From Corallium rubrum (taxonomy: Eukaryota; Cnidaria; Anthozoa; Scleralcyonacea; Coralliidae): DNA of 64,000 bases. Of the stretch, positions 32,695 through 43,872 are shown one piece after another. Made by a program: the position numbers and the translations under genes. The stretch is from the NCBI GenBank assembly GCA_964035015.1, contig OZ035997.1, positions 17,564,166-17,628,165 on the forward strand, read 5' to 3'. How positions within the stretch are numbered: position 1 is the first letter of the stretch; each line of letters begins with the position of its first letter. The notes under the pieces are model-generated. The model saw only the letters and a program-made list of their open reading frames with translations, made no database searches and had not been told where the DNA came from.

Positions 32695-32864
32695 GGGAAG
32701 AGGGCCGTACTCGGAGGTAGTGCGATACCGAGACAACCCGTGGCCAGGGCGAAGCAAGCTTCAATCCCATGGCCGAAGCCCAAAAATCAGTTTAATATAT
32801 GAGCCAGGCGTTGCCTGGCATATCAGATATTAAGCTGATAAGAACAGATACTACACTTGATCTT
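32695..32864 (-). pseudogene. U2: U2 fragment nt 23-192 (locus 4)
   Basis: Complete from nt 23 to the 3' end. It is separated from its 5' fragment (39417-39438) by K3. Confidence 0.95.
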
Positions 32865-33290
32865 GTTTTAAGTTTAGACTCCCCTACAGATCTGAGGGCC
32901 ACATCTGATGACCCCGAGCCCGACGGTGCAATGGACTCCGAAACTGCGTGAATGAAGAGTAAACCCGCGGAGGTGGCACTTAGCCACATCGATCTCGCAT
33001 GAGGGCTACGAACCCTCCTCCACGCCTGAACCGACACATGAAAAATATGAAGGCCCTAAGTGTGGCATTATGAGAGAATTAGTTGGAAAACTAATGATGG
33101 AATTGCAATGTGGTGGGCCCCGCAGGCCAAAGCCAAAAAAGACTTTAAAAACCTCACTAGGTGTTTGCCCAAATCGGAGGCGGACCTCAGGTTTAACGTC
33201 CTAATCCGAGAAGACGACGCCGGGTACAAGGACCCGACGATTCTGGAAAAATTGACCGGGAGATCCACTGATTGACCCGCCGAAAACGGT

Positions 33291-33453
33291 CCGACCCCGA
33301 CAACAGAAGTAACACCAATTAAGGAGACCGCTGAAGCCGAAACCGAGGCCGAAATGACGATCACCGCCGCTATCTCCCAAAAACACACGAAACAGCTCGA
33401 CCCTGACAACAGAAGTGCACCAATTAAGGAGACCGCTGAAGCCAGAGCCGAGG
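33291..33453. repeat. Tandem duplication in the K3 3' UTR
   Basis: A block of about 55-60 bp (GACAACAGAAGT, CACCAATTAAGGAGACCGCT) occurs at about 33291-33352 and again at about 33397-33453, offset by about 106 bp. It was not seen in the other K 3' UTRs. Confidence 0.75.
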
Positions 33454-33833
33454 CCAAAAATAAACAAGGAAAAAACACGATTACACTAAGTTATACAGTG
33501 CGCTCCCCCCTGTCAACGCACCGAGGTACGAAGACAACGGGGAGATCATAATTAATACGCTTCGTAGTATTACATATTTTCAAGTTATTATTAATTAATT
33601 ACGTAATTATTACAAGTTACCAGGATGTTTAAGCCTAAGAAGCTCAAACCGGAGTATGAGTGCTGCACAGCTCAGCCACAAAACTCCCGAGCGAGAGTTT
33701 GCGGCGCCCGGACTCAGGTCTATCTGGGGAGCATGTACCTCTAGACAGAACCCAGGACGGAAAGGGGCGTGCAACGCAAAGGCAAAGGCACTAAGACCTC
33801 AGCGTGGAAGAAAAGCAAAGTGTCCCGGACGAG

Positions 33834-36800
33834 TCAATGCCGCCGAGACACCCGCAAAAGATAATGAAAGGACGATCGGATGATCGTTAACGATCGCAAA
33901 GAGTCAGGCTGGAGACCATTGTACCGAAAGGAGTTGCGGGCTGTCCAAATGTTGTGGCGTACAACACCGAGGAGAGCCAGCAAGCCCTTAGGGACATTGG
34001 CCGATCCAGAGAAACCGAACCTGACCTCGATAGGTGACGGACGAGGAGCACCAGGTCGGAAAGCCTGCCAAAAACCAAAAAACCAAAGTAAAAGGGACTG
34101 GGCAAAGGGACATTGCACAAACAAGTGCAACATCGACTCTGTGCCCCCACAGTGACACCCAGGTGCCACAGGGATCCGAAACCGGATCAGGCGATCCGCA
34201 GTTGGAAAAATACCATGCGCCAACTTCCAATTCGTGTCCCAAGCAGGACGAACAAAGCGAAGGACAGATAGGTTGCGCCACACCGCTGACCAGTCAATAG
34301 GTGAGGCGGAAAACTTCACCACACAACGATGGGGCTGCTCGGCAGACTGGCGAAGGATGACATACGCCAGACTAGCCGAGACATCCTCCAGTGGTAAAGG
34401 AACGGAAGGCGGACAACGAGCGATGACGAGAGCACCAGAAGCTCTGTGACCCCCAATAGCCAGCCAAGCAGTCATAACCGACCGGTAAAAAGGAGGCAAG
34501 CGTTGAAGTGTAGACGGCCCAATGGTCGACAAATTAAAGGCTCGTACTACTGGCTCCGCCAAAAGAGCATGACGAAGGTGGAGATGGAAGAAACACTTCC
34601 AACCAGAACCCTCTGGAGCGAAGAAACGCTTCACCCACAAAGTCGCAAGCGATTGCAACTTCCGAGTCACATCAACCACCCCCAAGCCACCCTTGGCAAG
34701 TGGCTGCACAACAGAAGCCCGACAAAGATTTTCTGGCTTCCAAGGAAAAAACAAGACGATTAATTTTAGTGATGACGTCATCGGGAATACAGATGACGGA
34801 GCCCAAGTACCACAAGGTACTAAGGACAAGCGTATTAATTATAACAGCCCTCCCCCGGAACGATAAAACACGATCGCGCCAAGAAGAGAGACGATTGCGC
34901 ATTCTCTGCAACAAAGTCGGCCAGTCCTCATCTGCCCCAAGAATGCTCCCAAGCACCTTCAGGGGACCCGAAGACAACCGAAAGGCAACCGGAAAGGAAG
35001 TGCGATGCCGCCAAGGCCCTAAAAGAAGAGCTTGACATTTGGACTGGTTCAGTTTGGCCCCAGACGCGCGTTGATAACGACGAAACAAGTCCACCAGAGC
35101 TAGAATGGAAGAGTCCGAAGTGACCAAGGTCGACGTATCATCAGCATATTGCGAGAATTTAACTCGTTGGCGACCACCAGGAAGGGGGAACCCATCAATG
35201 GATGAATTCGCCCGGATCGCACATGCCAACGATTCCGCCACCAGAACATAAAGTAAAGGAGACAAAGGACAACCCTGGCGAACCCCCCGCGTAACCGGAA
35301 ACGGATCCGACAGAAATCCGTTCACAGTCACCCGTGAGTTCACACCAGAGTGCAACAAAGACACCCACTTACAAAAAGAAGGTCCAAAACCCATCTTGAC
35401 CAGGACCTTTCGCATGTAGCCCCACTCTACCCTATCAAAAGCCTTTTCCTGATCAAGAGACAGAATAGCCGCAGGCACTGCCTCTGAATTAGCATAATCT
35501 ACGACGTCGTGAAGCAGACGGACGTTCCCCCCCAAGAACCGCCCCGGAATGCCACAGGACTGATCAGGTGACACCACCGAAGCAATAACAGAGAGGAGGC
35601 GATTAGATAACACTTTAGCAGCAATCTTGTAGTCCGCACAAAGCAACGTTATGGGACGCCAATTTGCTGTGTCAAGAAGGTCACCCTTCTTAAACAAGAG
35701 TGTTATCGCACCAGAGCGTTGAGTCAAGGACAATTGGCCAGAGTGAAAACAAGAGTTGATGACACCAACAAAATCCGGGCCCAACAGACTCCAGAACCGA
35801 ACATAAAATTCAGCCGGGAAACCATCGACCCCAGGAGATTTGCCAGTAGCCATATGACGAAGAGCGTGCAAACACTCCTCCTCAGTGAGGTCACCCTCAC
35901 ACGACTCTGCCTCCACCTGAGACAATTTACGCTCGAGACTGTCAACGAAGAGCGATTGCTCCTCCTCCTCAAGAGACTGAGAAGAAAACAGCCCGAAATA
36001 AAAGTCTCGCCAGACGCAAAGAATATCCGCAGTGGAATCAGCAACAGAGCCATCAGGACGACGAACGCCACTAATGAGTCGCCGCTGACCACGAACAACC
36101 TCCTGACGTAAGAAATAGGCCGAAGAAACCTCCCCCTCTTCCGCCCACTGAACATTAGCACGCACCTGAGCCCCCTTCGCTTCCGAGAGAAGCTCAGAGG
36201 CCAGGGCGGCCTTTGCAGTGTCGGGAAGACCAGGGAGGGTCTCGCCGCTATTAAGACGCGCCTGAATATCAATAACCGCAGCGTTCAGCTCCTCGATTTG
36301 GCAACGCTTGGCACGAGACGAAACCCGCGACAACCGCTGAATCAAGAGCTTCAGCCGCAGCTTGCTGGCATCCCACCAAGAAGAGAGAGAAAGGAAACGA
36401 CCCTTCTCAGCCCGCCAATCCGACCAAAATCGTTCGATTTCAGCACAGAAGGCCTCATCCTTAAGGTGGGATGTGTTGAACTTCCACAGTCCTTTACCAC
36501 GCTGCACAGCAGAGGGCAAGTCAATCTCCAGGAACACATGAGTGGTCCGAGCGGAAAAAAGAAAAGATGCCAACGGACTTGACAAGACCCAGATACCGGT
36601 TAGGCATCCAGATCATGTCAATCCGAGACCCTTGAGCCCCATTTGGCCGACGCCAAGTGAACTCCCGAGCACCCGGGTTGGTGACACGCCAAACGTCACA
36701 GAGGTCATACACGGCCATCAAGTCGCGAAGACTTGACGACCAATTATATGCCCACTGCGACGTCGGGTTACACCCAAAACGATCAGCAACGGGATCAACC

Positions 36801-37252
36801 ACCGTGTTGAAATCCCCACACAAAAACACCGGGATGTCACAATCAATGGCCTGATAAAAGGACTCAAAGAAAGCCGCACCATCCACCTTAACATTTGGAC
36901 CGTACAAACAAGCAACCTGGAAGTTAAAGTTATCGCGGCAAAACTCCGCGATAACCAACCGCCCGGGCCTATCACGCCACTGATGAACGAGTTCAAAGCG
37001 CGGAAGAAACAAAATAGCCACACCGCAACTGCGTACCGTTCCGGGGGAGGACACACACTGGTAATTTAAACTATTGTTAACATTACGGTTACTAGGCGCA
37101 AACCATCGAGAAAGCTCGCGCTCCGTGGTCGCATGCGTCTCCTGAAGGCAAACTATATCAGGCGCAAAGCAATTCAACCAAGACATGAGCGTTTGACGGC
37201 TACCCAATGAACGTAACCCTTGCACGTTCAAGGTTAGGACTTTGACCGCCAT
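33834..37252 (-). pseudogene. K3 ORF2: endonuclease-reverse transcriptase, two frameshifts and early stop
   Basis: Three phases. 37252-36521 is the endonuclease (TLNVQGLRSLG, CLQETHATT, LCGDFNTVVDP). 36585-34672 is the linker and RT (KSPGVDGFPAEFY, NWRPITLLC, DQEKAFDRVEW, VRQGCPLSPLL, QYADDTSTL). 34829-33834 is the post-RT region and CHCGGTESMLHLFVQC zinc motif. Shifts lie near 36521-36585 and 34672-34829. The frame ends at 33834 with RRH and TGA, about 30 codons before the K4 end. The ATG at 37252 overlaps the ORF1 stop as TGATG. Confidence 0.87.
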
Positions 37253-38928
37253 CAAACAGATGAGGAATCAAGCTCCTCAAAAGGAAGAGCAGGACGCTTG
37301 GATAAGGTCTCCGGGTCAACCGGATCTGGACCAGCCAGATTCCCAGACCCCGTCAACAAACTTTCTGAGCGTCGCTCCGCTAAAAAAGCCTGGTCAAAAC
37401 AAAACTCCTCCGAAAAAAGCTCATCAGAGAGAGTCGCAAAAGGGTTGTCAGAAAGAAGATCCCCCATACCCCAAGGGGGGTCAACGTGGGAGGAAGGACC
37501 GGGTTTCTTACCCGAGGTAGGCACTGGGACAGGTCGGGTCGTTGTACTGGCACCAGCCGCCAAACACGGTTCAGCAACGGAGGCAGAAGATACAGGGGGA
37601 GGAAGGTCATCCTCGCTGTCCTTGCTCAACCCCCCCCTGCGAGGAAGAGTTTTACGCCCGACAGAACCGGCCTCAGGAGAGTCGTGGAGCCTCGGGAGAG
37701 GGTCGAAGTTTTCTCCGAAGGCGATAGAGCCAGTCGAGTATCCGGCGAAGAGCAACGCTTCGCCTGCTTTTTCTTCTTCACGTTAAGAGTAGAAACAGGC
37801 GGGAAAGGGGAGTCGGCGGACTCATCGGCCCGGATATCCAGTATCCGAGGCGGAGGGGGCAAAACCCCAACACCAGAAACCGCCGATGCGTAGGAGCGTT
37901 GGTTTGCACCAGCAGTCAGGACAGGTGGCACAGACCCACCGGTCGAAGCAGGCAGCACAGACCCACCTGCAGTAGCAGGCGGCACCGACCCACCCGCAGA
38001 GTCAGGCGGCACTGGCCCACCTGCAGAATCAGGTGGCACAGACCCACCCGCAGAATCAGGTGGCACAGGCCCACCTGCAGAATCAGGTGGCACAGACCCA
38101 CCCACAGAATCAGGCGGCGCAGCCCCACCCGCAGAAACAGGTGGCACAGGCCCACCCACAGTGTCATGCATCACAGATGCACCCGCAGTAGTAGGTGGCA
38201 CAGGCCCACCCGCGGTGTCAAGCGACACAGATCCACCCGCCACATCAGGCGGCACAGACCCACCCTCAAAATTAGGTGAAACAGATCCACCAGTAGGACC
38301 CGGCCCACCAGCGGCGGAGCGCGAAGCACCCCCAGGAAGAGAGCCAGAGTCAGGACGCTGGCCACCCGATTCACGAGAACCGGGGGCAGAGCGCTGGGGG
38401 CACTGCTGGGCGATATGCCCAATGTCAGCACACCGAAAACACGTGCGAACCTGGCCACGATACCATACATGGCATGGATGGCCCTTTATCTGGACCTTTG
38501 ACGGGATAGCCCGCGAAAGCTTCATTCGTAGCTTGATATCCCCATTTGGGATACCATTAACCAGGACGCGCTGTACTGAATCGTCAACCCCGTACCGGGA
38601 CAAGACCAATTGGACTTCCGCCAATGGGATCCCATAGGGGAGACGAGAAACTGTCACCCAGGTGTACGGGGACATGCTCGAACACAAGGGGATGAGCCTG
38701 AAAGGACAACCCTCGGTTAAGAGTGTCTTCCATCTTTGCGGAGCTGGTAAAGACCAGTCGCAACTGAGTGGAAGAACAGAGTTCGATGCAGGCAAAAAAC
38801 TCGCTTAGTGGTGCGACCACGGAGCGGAGATTGCGCTGTACCTCCTCGACAGTAGCGTTAGCCTGCCCACGCAAAGCAAGGTCCGGGAGGGTGGTACGAA
38901 CAGCCCGGTTAGCGTAAGGGAACGACAT
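37252..38928 (-). pseudogene. K3 ORF1: RRM-like/zinc-knuckle protein with repeat tract, frameshifted
   Basis: It starts MSFPYANRAVRTTLPDLAL at 38928, a start conserved in K4 and K5. The three phases are 38928-38584, 38795-37626 and 37755-37252, so there are two shifts. It has an RRM-like region (TVSRLPYGIPLAEVQLVLSRYG), a CCHC knuckle (CFRCADIGHIAQQC), and a run of 9-residue GG(S/P)VPPDSA repeats encoded at about 37920-38290. The tail is acidic and S-rich. Confidence 0.83.
37920..38290. repeat. 27-bp minisatellite in K3 ORF1
   Basis: About a dozen copies of a 27-bp unit (GGCACAGACCCACCCGCAGA then ATCAGGT on the plus strand) encode GGSVPPDSA-type repeats on the minus strand. The middle copies are nearly identical, and divergence grows toward both ends. 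Confidence 0.88.
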
Positions 38929-39416
38929 CGTGCCCAAAAAACCCGGACTGAAACACGGTCCAAACCAAAGGACCAGGAACACACAAAAAGGAGAAAAACA
39001 CACAGACCTCAAAGAGAGAGGACCACGACCAGCCCTTCCCCACAGGGGGAGGGACGAGACGACCACGGACTGGACCACACACACGGGCTCCAAGACACCA
39101 AAGGCACCGAACAGGGCGCCGGAAAGACGAAGACTCCAAACAGGGAGTCAGAAGCAACCAGTCCACGGGAGGTACCAAACAGGGTACCAGGAGAACCACA
39201 ACCAGAAGGCAGCACCAAGGTTCTGAAGAGAACCACCAAAAAGGCACGGTCCAATGCCACCAACTGGAAACGGCGTAGAACAACTCGAAGAGGAGTAGCA
39301 GTGTTACCAGAGTAAACTCTGGAGCATGGATCCACCACAGTCTCCTGTACAGCTCGAAGAACTCGTAGAACACTAAGGAACTTGTAGAACGATGACACGA
39401 ACTTCGATCGATTCAA

Positions 39417-39438
39417 AGCCAATAGGCCGAGAAGCGAT
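39417..39438 (-). pseudogene. U2: U2 5' fragment nt 1-22 (locus 4)
   Basis: The 5' end of the U2 copy split by K3. The RNA start is 39438. Confidence 0.93.
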
Positions 39439-39486
39439 AACGAGCAATAAAAAAGTTATCTTTTGCCCGGGAAGAAGCTGAAGCAA

Positions 39487-39496
39487 CGATGTGGTT
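39487..39496 (-). promoter_or_regulatory. Candidate PSE of U2 (unit D)
   Basis: CGATGTGGTT on the plus strand, 49-58 bp upstream of the U2 start. Confidence 0.6.
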
Positions 39497-39552
39497 CGGC
39501 CCAGGTCAGCCCACGCGCTCGAAGCGTCTGAAAGAAGAAAAAAGAAAAAGGT

Positions 39553-39574
39553 GTCTACGACACGGGGTATTCCC

Positions 39575-39609
<35 letters not shown>

Positions 39610-39670
39610 CCAGGTTTAACTTCGGTGATCAGACGAGAACCGGTGCTTTCCCGGTGGTATGGTCGTAGAC
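39553..39670 (-). rRNA. 5S rRNA: 5S rRNA (unit D)
   Basis: 118 nt, canonical except GAAGTTAAACCTGGTCGGG in the centre. Ends pair, and a minus-strand T-run follows. Confidence 0.96.
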
Positions 39671-39692
39671 ATTGGAGGAGGTGAAAATATCG

Positions 39693-39700
39693 CTTTTATA
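39693..39700 (-). promoter_or_regulatory. 5S upstream TATA box (unit D)
   Basis: TATAAAAG, 23-30 bp upstream of the 5S start. Confidence 0.65.
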
Positions 39701-39822
39701 GCGGTCGTTCGGCGTTGTGGCACGAGAGGTCGACGAGGAACATAAGAACGGTGAAATCGAATGTTCCACGAAGCCAGTGTGCTCGCGCGTTGGATGAGTT
39801 TGCTTTTGATTGGTTTGTTGTA

Positions 39823-39865
39823 AGGGGACGAGCGCGAACGCAGGTCCCCACTACCAGAAATTATA

Positions 39866-39897
<32 letters not shown>

Positions 39898-39986
39898 GGA
39901 GTCAACGCAGTCGAAGTGCAATGAGAGGGCCTCATCCTGAGAGGACTTCCTTGTTGATCAAAGTACCTCTCGCGTCAGGTAAGTAT
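39823..39986 (-). ncRNA. U1: U1 snRNA (unit D)
   Basis: 164 nt, intact, differing from unit C by one base (GTTGCGTT in place of GGTTG near 39906, in stem III). Confidence 0.94.
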
Positions 39987-40035
39987 GCATGTGTTTGTCG
40001 CAGAAAGCCTATGACCGGGTACTACGAGTCAGCGG

Positions 40036-40044
40036 CATGTGGTT
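40036..40044 (-). promoter_or_regulatory. Candidate PSE of U1 (unit D)
   Basis: CATGTGGTT on the plus strand, 50-58 bp upstream of the U1 start. Confidence 0.6.
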
Positions 40045-40268
40045 AATAGGGTAATTTGTCGGCAACTGAATTCCGACAGCCAGCATGCCGATTAAGTTAA
40101 AATGAGGAAAGAAACGTGCTTACCTACCCCTCTCGGTCTTTCACGACGGTGTTGTCTTGCGGCGTCGAACTCGATGGGTTTCTGTTGATATCTGTAAAAT
40201 ATAAAGAATTGATGTGCGAAATTAGTGGAAGGAAGCCGTGTATGTACTTGTGTTGTTGATGAGTTTTT

Positions 40269-40421
40269 GGAAGAGGGCCGTACTCGGAGGTAGTGCGATA
40301 CCGAGACAACCCGTGGCCAGGGCGAAGCAAGCTTCAATCCCATGGCCGAAGCCCAAAAATCAGTTTAATATATGAGCCAGGCGTTGCCTGGCATATCAGA
40401 TATTAAGCTGATAAGAACAGA
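40269..40421 (-). pseudogene. U2: U2 3' fragment nt 39-191 (locus 5), 3' flank deleted
   Basis: It is cut at nt 39 by the Utopia derivative. A deletion of about 35 bp removes the last base of U2 and its immediate 3' flank (TTTTTG joins GAAGAGGG), so any 3' box is lost. Confidence 0.93.
40401..40421 (-). repeat. Left copy of 21-bp U2 target duplication (nt 39-59)
   Basis: Identical to 43256-43276 across the Utopia-derived element. It shows staggered cleavage in U2 with the lower nick at nt 38/39. Confidence 0.9.
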
Positions 40422-43255
40422 ATTTTTCCTATTCATGTTTGCAAGTGATGGGTCTGGTGTGTGTGGCCTAGCTAATGACAAAGACTTGCCATTTATGGTT
40501 GTTTCTATACTGAGTTGTTGTATCTGTCCTGATGACGTCTTATTTCATGTTTTACTAGTTTTGGGTGTCTGCAGTTTGAAATGAGGAGGATTATGCTCAT
40601 AGAGGGTTGGGTTGTCATAATCTCCTGTGACTTATAGTATGAGTCCTAGTGACTACTATGTATGATTATAAATGAAATAATAAGGTGCCACGAGTTGGCA
40701 AAATAACAGTTAAAGTGTGTGTACGCATGTCCGCCTAATGCGGGAGTTCAGTAATCATCGTCATCGGTACCCTCTTCCAGGACGTCGTAGCCCCAATATT
40801 CATCGATATCAAGGAGTTCCACGTCTTCCTGGCATTCTTCAAACTTGGTTTGTGTAGAGGTTCTTGGTTTGTTAAACGCACTGGTGTTGGAGGTCGTCCT
40901 CGCCGGGAGGAATTCAGGGTCTGAGTCAGGGAATAGCTCTTCAGAGTCAGAGTCAACAAAAAGTTCAGATAGTAGGTGATCACTGTGTAGATTCAGGCGG
41001 GACATTGTTTCATCAATAAGAAGGCGAGTAACTTCGTCAAACTCGTGGTTGAAGCATTCTAGTTCCGTTTCTTTGACAACCGACCCCACGATGGAGTCTG
41101 AGAGGACCTTCAACGAGTCTAGGCTTGTGCTGTCCGGAACAGTGAAGGCCGCGCAGAGCTTAAGAATGTTTGAGAAAGCGTCGACGTTTAATCCAGCTTT
41201 GCCAGCCCAGGTGGAAACAAAATTGGATACACGATGGAACGTTGCCGAGTGTAAATCCGGGCAGGTCAGCAGATGTTGAAGTGGGCTTGAGTCTATGGCC
41301 ATGTCTTTGCAAAAACGGCAGTAGTCTCGGGATGGGTGTTTCAAAGCGGGAGATGTCTGACAGGCAGCGTCCGAGGTCGCATGGGCGGAGGAAGAGACCG
41401 AGGGAGTAGTACCAACAGTTGAATTCGCAAGTCTCTTCTGACGGCGTCTGCGGTTCTTCTTCGGGTTTGGTGTCAGAATGTGCTGGATCACCGGAGGCTG
41501 TTTGTGGAGTGTTTGAGGAGGGACAAAGTCGGTTTGAGTATCGGAAGTGGAGAGGACAGGAGAGTCGTTGGCTTCACAGGAGACAGAGCAAGAGGTGGTA
41601 GAGGTTTGGCAGCAGGAGTCGGAGGTGGTGGTTTCGTACAACGAGGTGGAGGTGGAGGTGGAGACGGACGCTTGTTCTGGTTTTGTTTTTAGTTCGATGA
41701 CAGGCGACGTCTGCGTATCCACACTTGCAAGGGAGATAGAGGTTTGGGTTGAGGAGACAGATGTTGCGGAGGGTGTTGTTTGGCAGGAAGAGTTGGTGGC
41801 TTCATTGCTCGAGGTGGAAGTAGACACGGACGCTTGTTCTTTTGTTGCTTTGGGTTCGGTGACGAGCGTGGTCTGGGTTTCAGCCGTCGAGGTCTGGGCG
41901 CCAGTAGTGGGTTGAGAGCGAGGAAGGTTGAAAGGTACAGGAGATGTTAGAGGGATTTGTCTGCAGGATGTTGGGGTTCCAGGTGACGAGGGGACAGGAG
42001 AAGCGGAGAAGTAGCCATCGGGTGAGGTGGTTGAAGAGGAAATAGGAGCCCGAGGTGTAGATGGTTCAGGAACAGGAGCAGGTTTAGGTGGATTGGTCGG
42101 TTCATCGGTAGTTGTCCAGAAGAGTTCGCAGGTAATGATTTCGTTCTCAAGATTTATGGACCAGGTGTCGAGTGGAAGATCAATGTCACTGATAACGCTT
42201 AGGACCGATGGCGGGAAAGGACAAAATGGTTTTCGTCTGGTCTCTCCGAGGGCTTTTGGTTGGTCCATTGGCCATCGGAAGGCAACGGTGAAGCCATGTC
42301 GGGATTGTCGTAGATGGCAATGCTCAGGTGGACCACTGGCGGTAGCTTCGACAACACGGCGAACTGCAGGTGGGAGACAGGATCCCGGCGGGCCTAGAAT
42401 ACCCGGCGCACAAGCACAGCGCCAATTCCGTGGCGTTTGCAACATAGAGTTCCCGCCAAAACGGGCTTGTGGCGCCCACGTGTTTGATAATTATTCACCA
42501 GGTTGAAAATTCGGACAGAAAGCACTGACCGTGTCGGAAAGTTTTTTATTATTAATGATAAGGGTAAACTAAACAGATTCCGACTAGCTCGGTACTTGGA
42601 TAACCCATAGTCTTCGCTAGTCGGGAAATAATAATATAATGTCAAATAATAAGGGAACGACTCAGAAGGTATTCTTATCTGAGCCGCAAAAACGAAAGAA
42701 GAGCCTACTTACAGGAGTAAAAACAAAGAGAGAAATAATAAAGCGAAAGCTAAACGAGCCGAAGCCGCCGTTGACCGACGAAAACGTCTCGCGTAGGATT
42801 CGCTGCGAAGCAGAGAATAAAACGCCTATCGCTATAAGCGTTAGACTAGCGTCTTCTCAGCGGTGTCAGGGTAGGCAGCACGCGTTCTTAAGAGAACGGC
42901 CAGGTCCTGAGGCGCACAAGAAGAGCTAACGACAGTCTTCTTCCGAGGAAGTCGACCGCCGCTAACGCGTATAGCGAACTAAACTATAGCACTGACGAAT
43001 AGACAATTGTTTGAGCGGTGCTCAAACAAGTGCCTAGACACCTGTACTGCGTTGCGAACCTTACTAGTTTTCGAGATCAGTCCGAAGACTGAAAACTACT
43101 GACTAGCAAGCGCCCTAACTAACTAAGCGAGCGAGGCAAGGTCACAATGGGATCGCTGGCGGTGAAAAACCGGTCAACGTATGTCGCGAGGCAAAGCGCA
43201 AACGACGTTAAACACCCGAGGACCTGCTCAACTTCTCGACAGCGAAATAGTAAAC
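40422..43255 (-). mobile_element. Utopia-derived element with its own ORF and no reverse transcriptase
   Basis: 2834 bp flanked by a 21-bp duplication of U2 nt 39-59. The 3' UTR (40422-40747) is clearly related to that of Utopia-2: TTTGAAATGAGGA then GCTCATAGAGGGTTGGGTTG are shared. The body has one 565-codon frame on the minus strand with no RT or endonuclease motifs. The 5' UTR (42446-43255, 810 bp) holds no convincing frame. It is probably mobilised by Utopia enzymes recognising the shared 3' end. Confidence 0.82.
40748..42445 (-). CDS. Uncharacterised zinc-finger protein of the Utopia derivative
   Basis: An open frame of 565 codons that I do not recognise. Residues about 1-110 include GFTVAFRWPMDQPK and hydrophobic stretches. 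About 115-370 is S/T/P/Q-rich low complexity, with repeated ETQT/SVSTSTSS-like pieces. About 385-410 is a cysteine motif (CRFCKDMAIDSSPLQHLLTC, then PDLH), resembling the CX2C..HX3-4C knuckles after the RT of R2-type elements. The C-terminal 150 residues are acidic and helical-looking (LFVDSDSEELFPDSDPEF, then an aromatic D-rich end). There is no RT or PD-D/E endonuclease. It could be a nucleic-acid-binding ORF1-like protein or a captured host sequence. The start used is the first ATG of the frame; MDQPKALGE (about residue 59) is an alternative. Confidence 0.65.
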   Translation of the reverse strand: MLQTPRNWRCACAPGILGPPGSCLPPAVRRVVEATASGPPEHCHLRQSRHGFTVAFRWPMDQPKALGETRRKPFCPFPPSVLSVISDIDLPLDTWSINLENEIITCELFWTTTDEPTNPPKPAPVPEPSTPRAPISSSTTSPDGYFSASPVPSSPGTPTSCRQIPLTSPVPFNLPRSQPTTGAQTSTAETQTTLVTEPKATKEQASVSTSTSSNEATNSSCQTTPSATSVSSTQTSISLASVDTQTSPVIELKTKPEQASVSTSTSTSLYETTTSDSCCQTSTTSCSVSCEANDSPVLSTSDTQTDFVPPQTLHKQPPVIQHILTPNPKKNRRRRQKRLANSTVGTTPSVSSSAHATSDAACQTSPALKHPSRDYCRFCKDMAIDSSPLQHLLTCPDLHSATFHRVSNFVSTWAGKAGLNVDAFSNILKLCAAFTVPDSTSLDSLKVLSDSIVGSVVKETELECFNHEFDEVTRLLIDETMSRLNLHSDHLLSELFVDSDSEELFPDSDPEFLPARTTSNTSAFNKPRTSTQTKFEECQEDVELLDIDEYWGYDVLEEGTDDDDY

Positions 43256-43292
43256 TATTAAGCTGATAAGAACAGATACTACACTTGATCTT
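43256..43292 (-). pseudogene. U2: U2 fragment nt 23-59 (locus 5)
   Basis: 37 nt between K4 and the Utopia derivative. It contains the right copy of the 21-bp duplication (43256-43276) and an intact GTAGTA. Confidence 0.93.
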
Positions 43293-43872
43293 GTTTTGGG
43301 ATAACTCTCACGGTCATTGAGCCACTTTCGTGACAACGAGCCCGACGGTGCAAATGGACTCTGAGACCGCGTGTAGGAGAGAACTCCTGCGGAGGTGGCT
43401 CAAGCCACATCGATCGCACATACGAGGAATGGCCTCGTCTCCACGCCTGGTTAAACACGTAGGATGATCGGAAAGGGAACGAGCTTGTCCGCAGACCGAG
43501 AAAAATAAAGTACCTCACCGGGGTTTTAGCCCAAATCGGAGGTGGACCTCCGGCTTAACATCCTATCCGAGAAGACGACGTCAGGCTAGAGCCTGGCGAT
43601 TTCCAAAGATTGGGAGATCCCCGAATGCCCCCCTGTCAAAACAGGGTTCACCGGCGCTACCTCCGAAAGTATACTATATTAACCTAATTAAAAAATGTAA
43701 GCCTAAAGAAGCCCAAACCGGAGTATGGGCCTGACACTGATTCGCCTCAACCGGTGCCGAGCGCCACCCGGAGACACCTAAGAAGTCGGTCGTTCCAAGA
43801 ACCAGAGTCTTAAAAAGAACTCGAGAAGGGGTACCCCATTAAAAATATTAAAAACGCCCTAATGGCTTCATG

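Larger units (their letters stand above)
32865..39416 (-). mobile_element. K3, full-length Keno-like LINE with broken ORFs
   Basis: 6552 bp with both U2 junctions (nt 22/23) intact. The 3' UTR (32865-33833) is the longest of the K copies and includes a duplicated block. ORF2 is 33834-37252 and ORF1 37252-38928, both frameshifted. The 5' UTR (38929-39416) has the GGTACC-type repeats and the CATGGATCCACCACAGTCTC block shared by K2-K5. Confidence 0.9.

Noticed and set aside
20879..33836. UGA possibly read as Cys or another amino acid (K1 20879, K3 33834, LINE B 5283)
   Set aside because: Only K1 aligns clearly with Cys. The others do not restore homology, and intact copies use TGA nowhere internally. 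Ordinary nonsense changes explain all three.
37298..38637. Long plus-strand frames opposite K3 ORF1 (up to 162 codons)
   Set aside because: They are antisense shadows of the repeat-rich ORF1. They show no motif and change phase with the minisatellite.
42639..42929. 96-codon plus-strand frame in the 5' region of the Utopia derivative
   Set aside because: It is lysine-rich, opposite to the element's direction, with no motif or second copy to support it.
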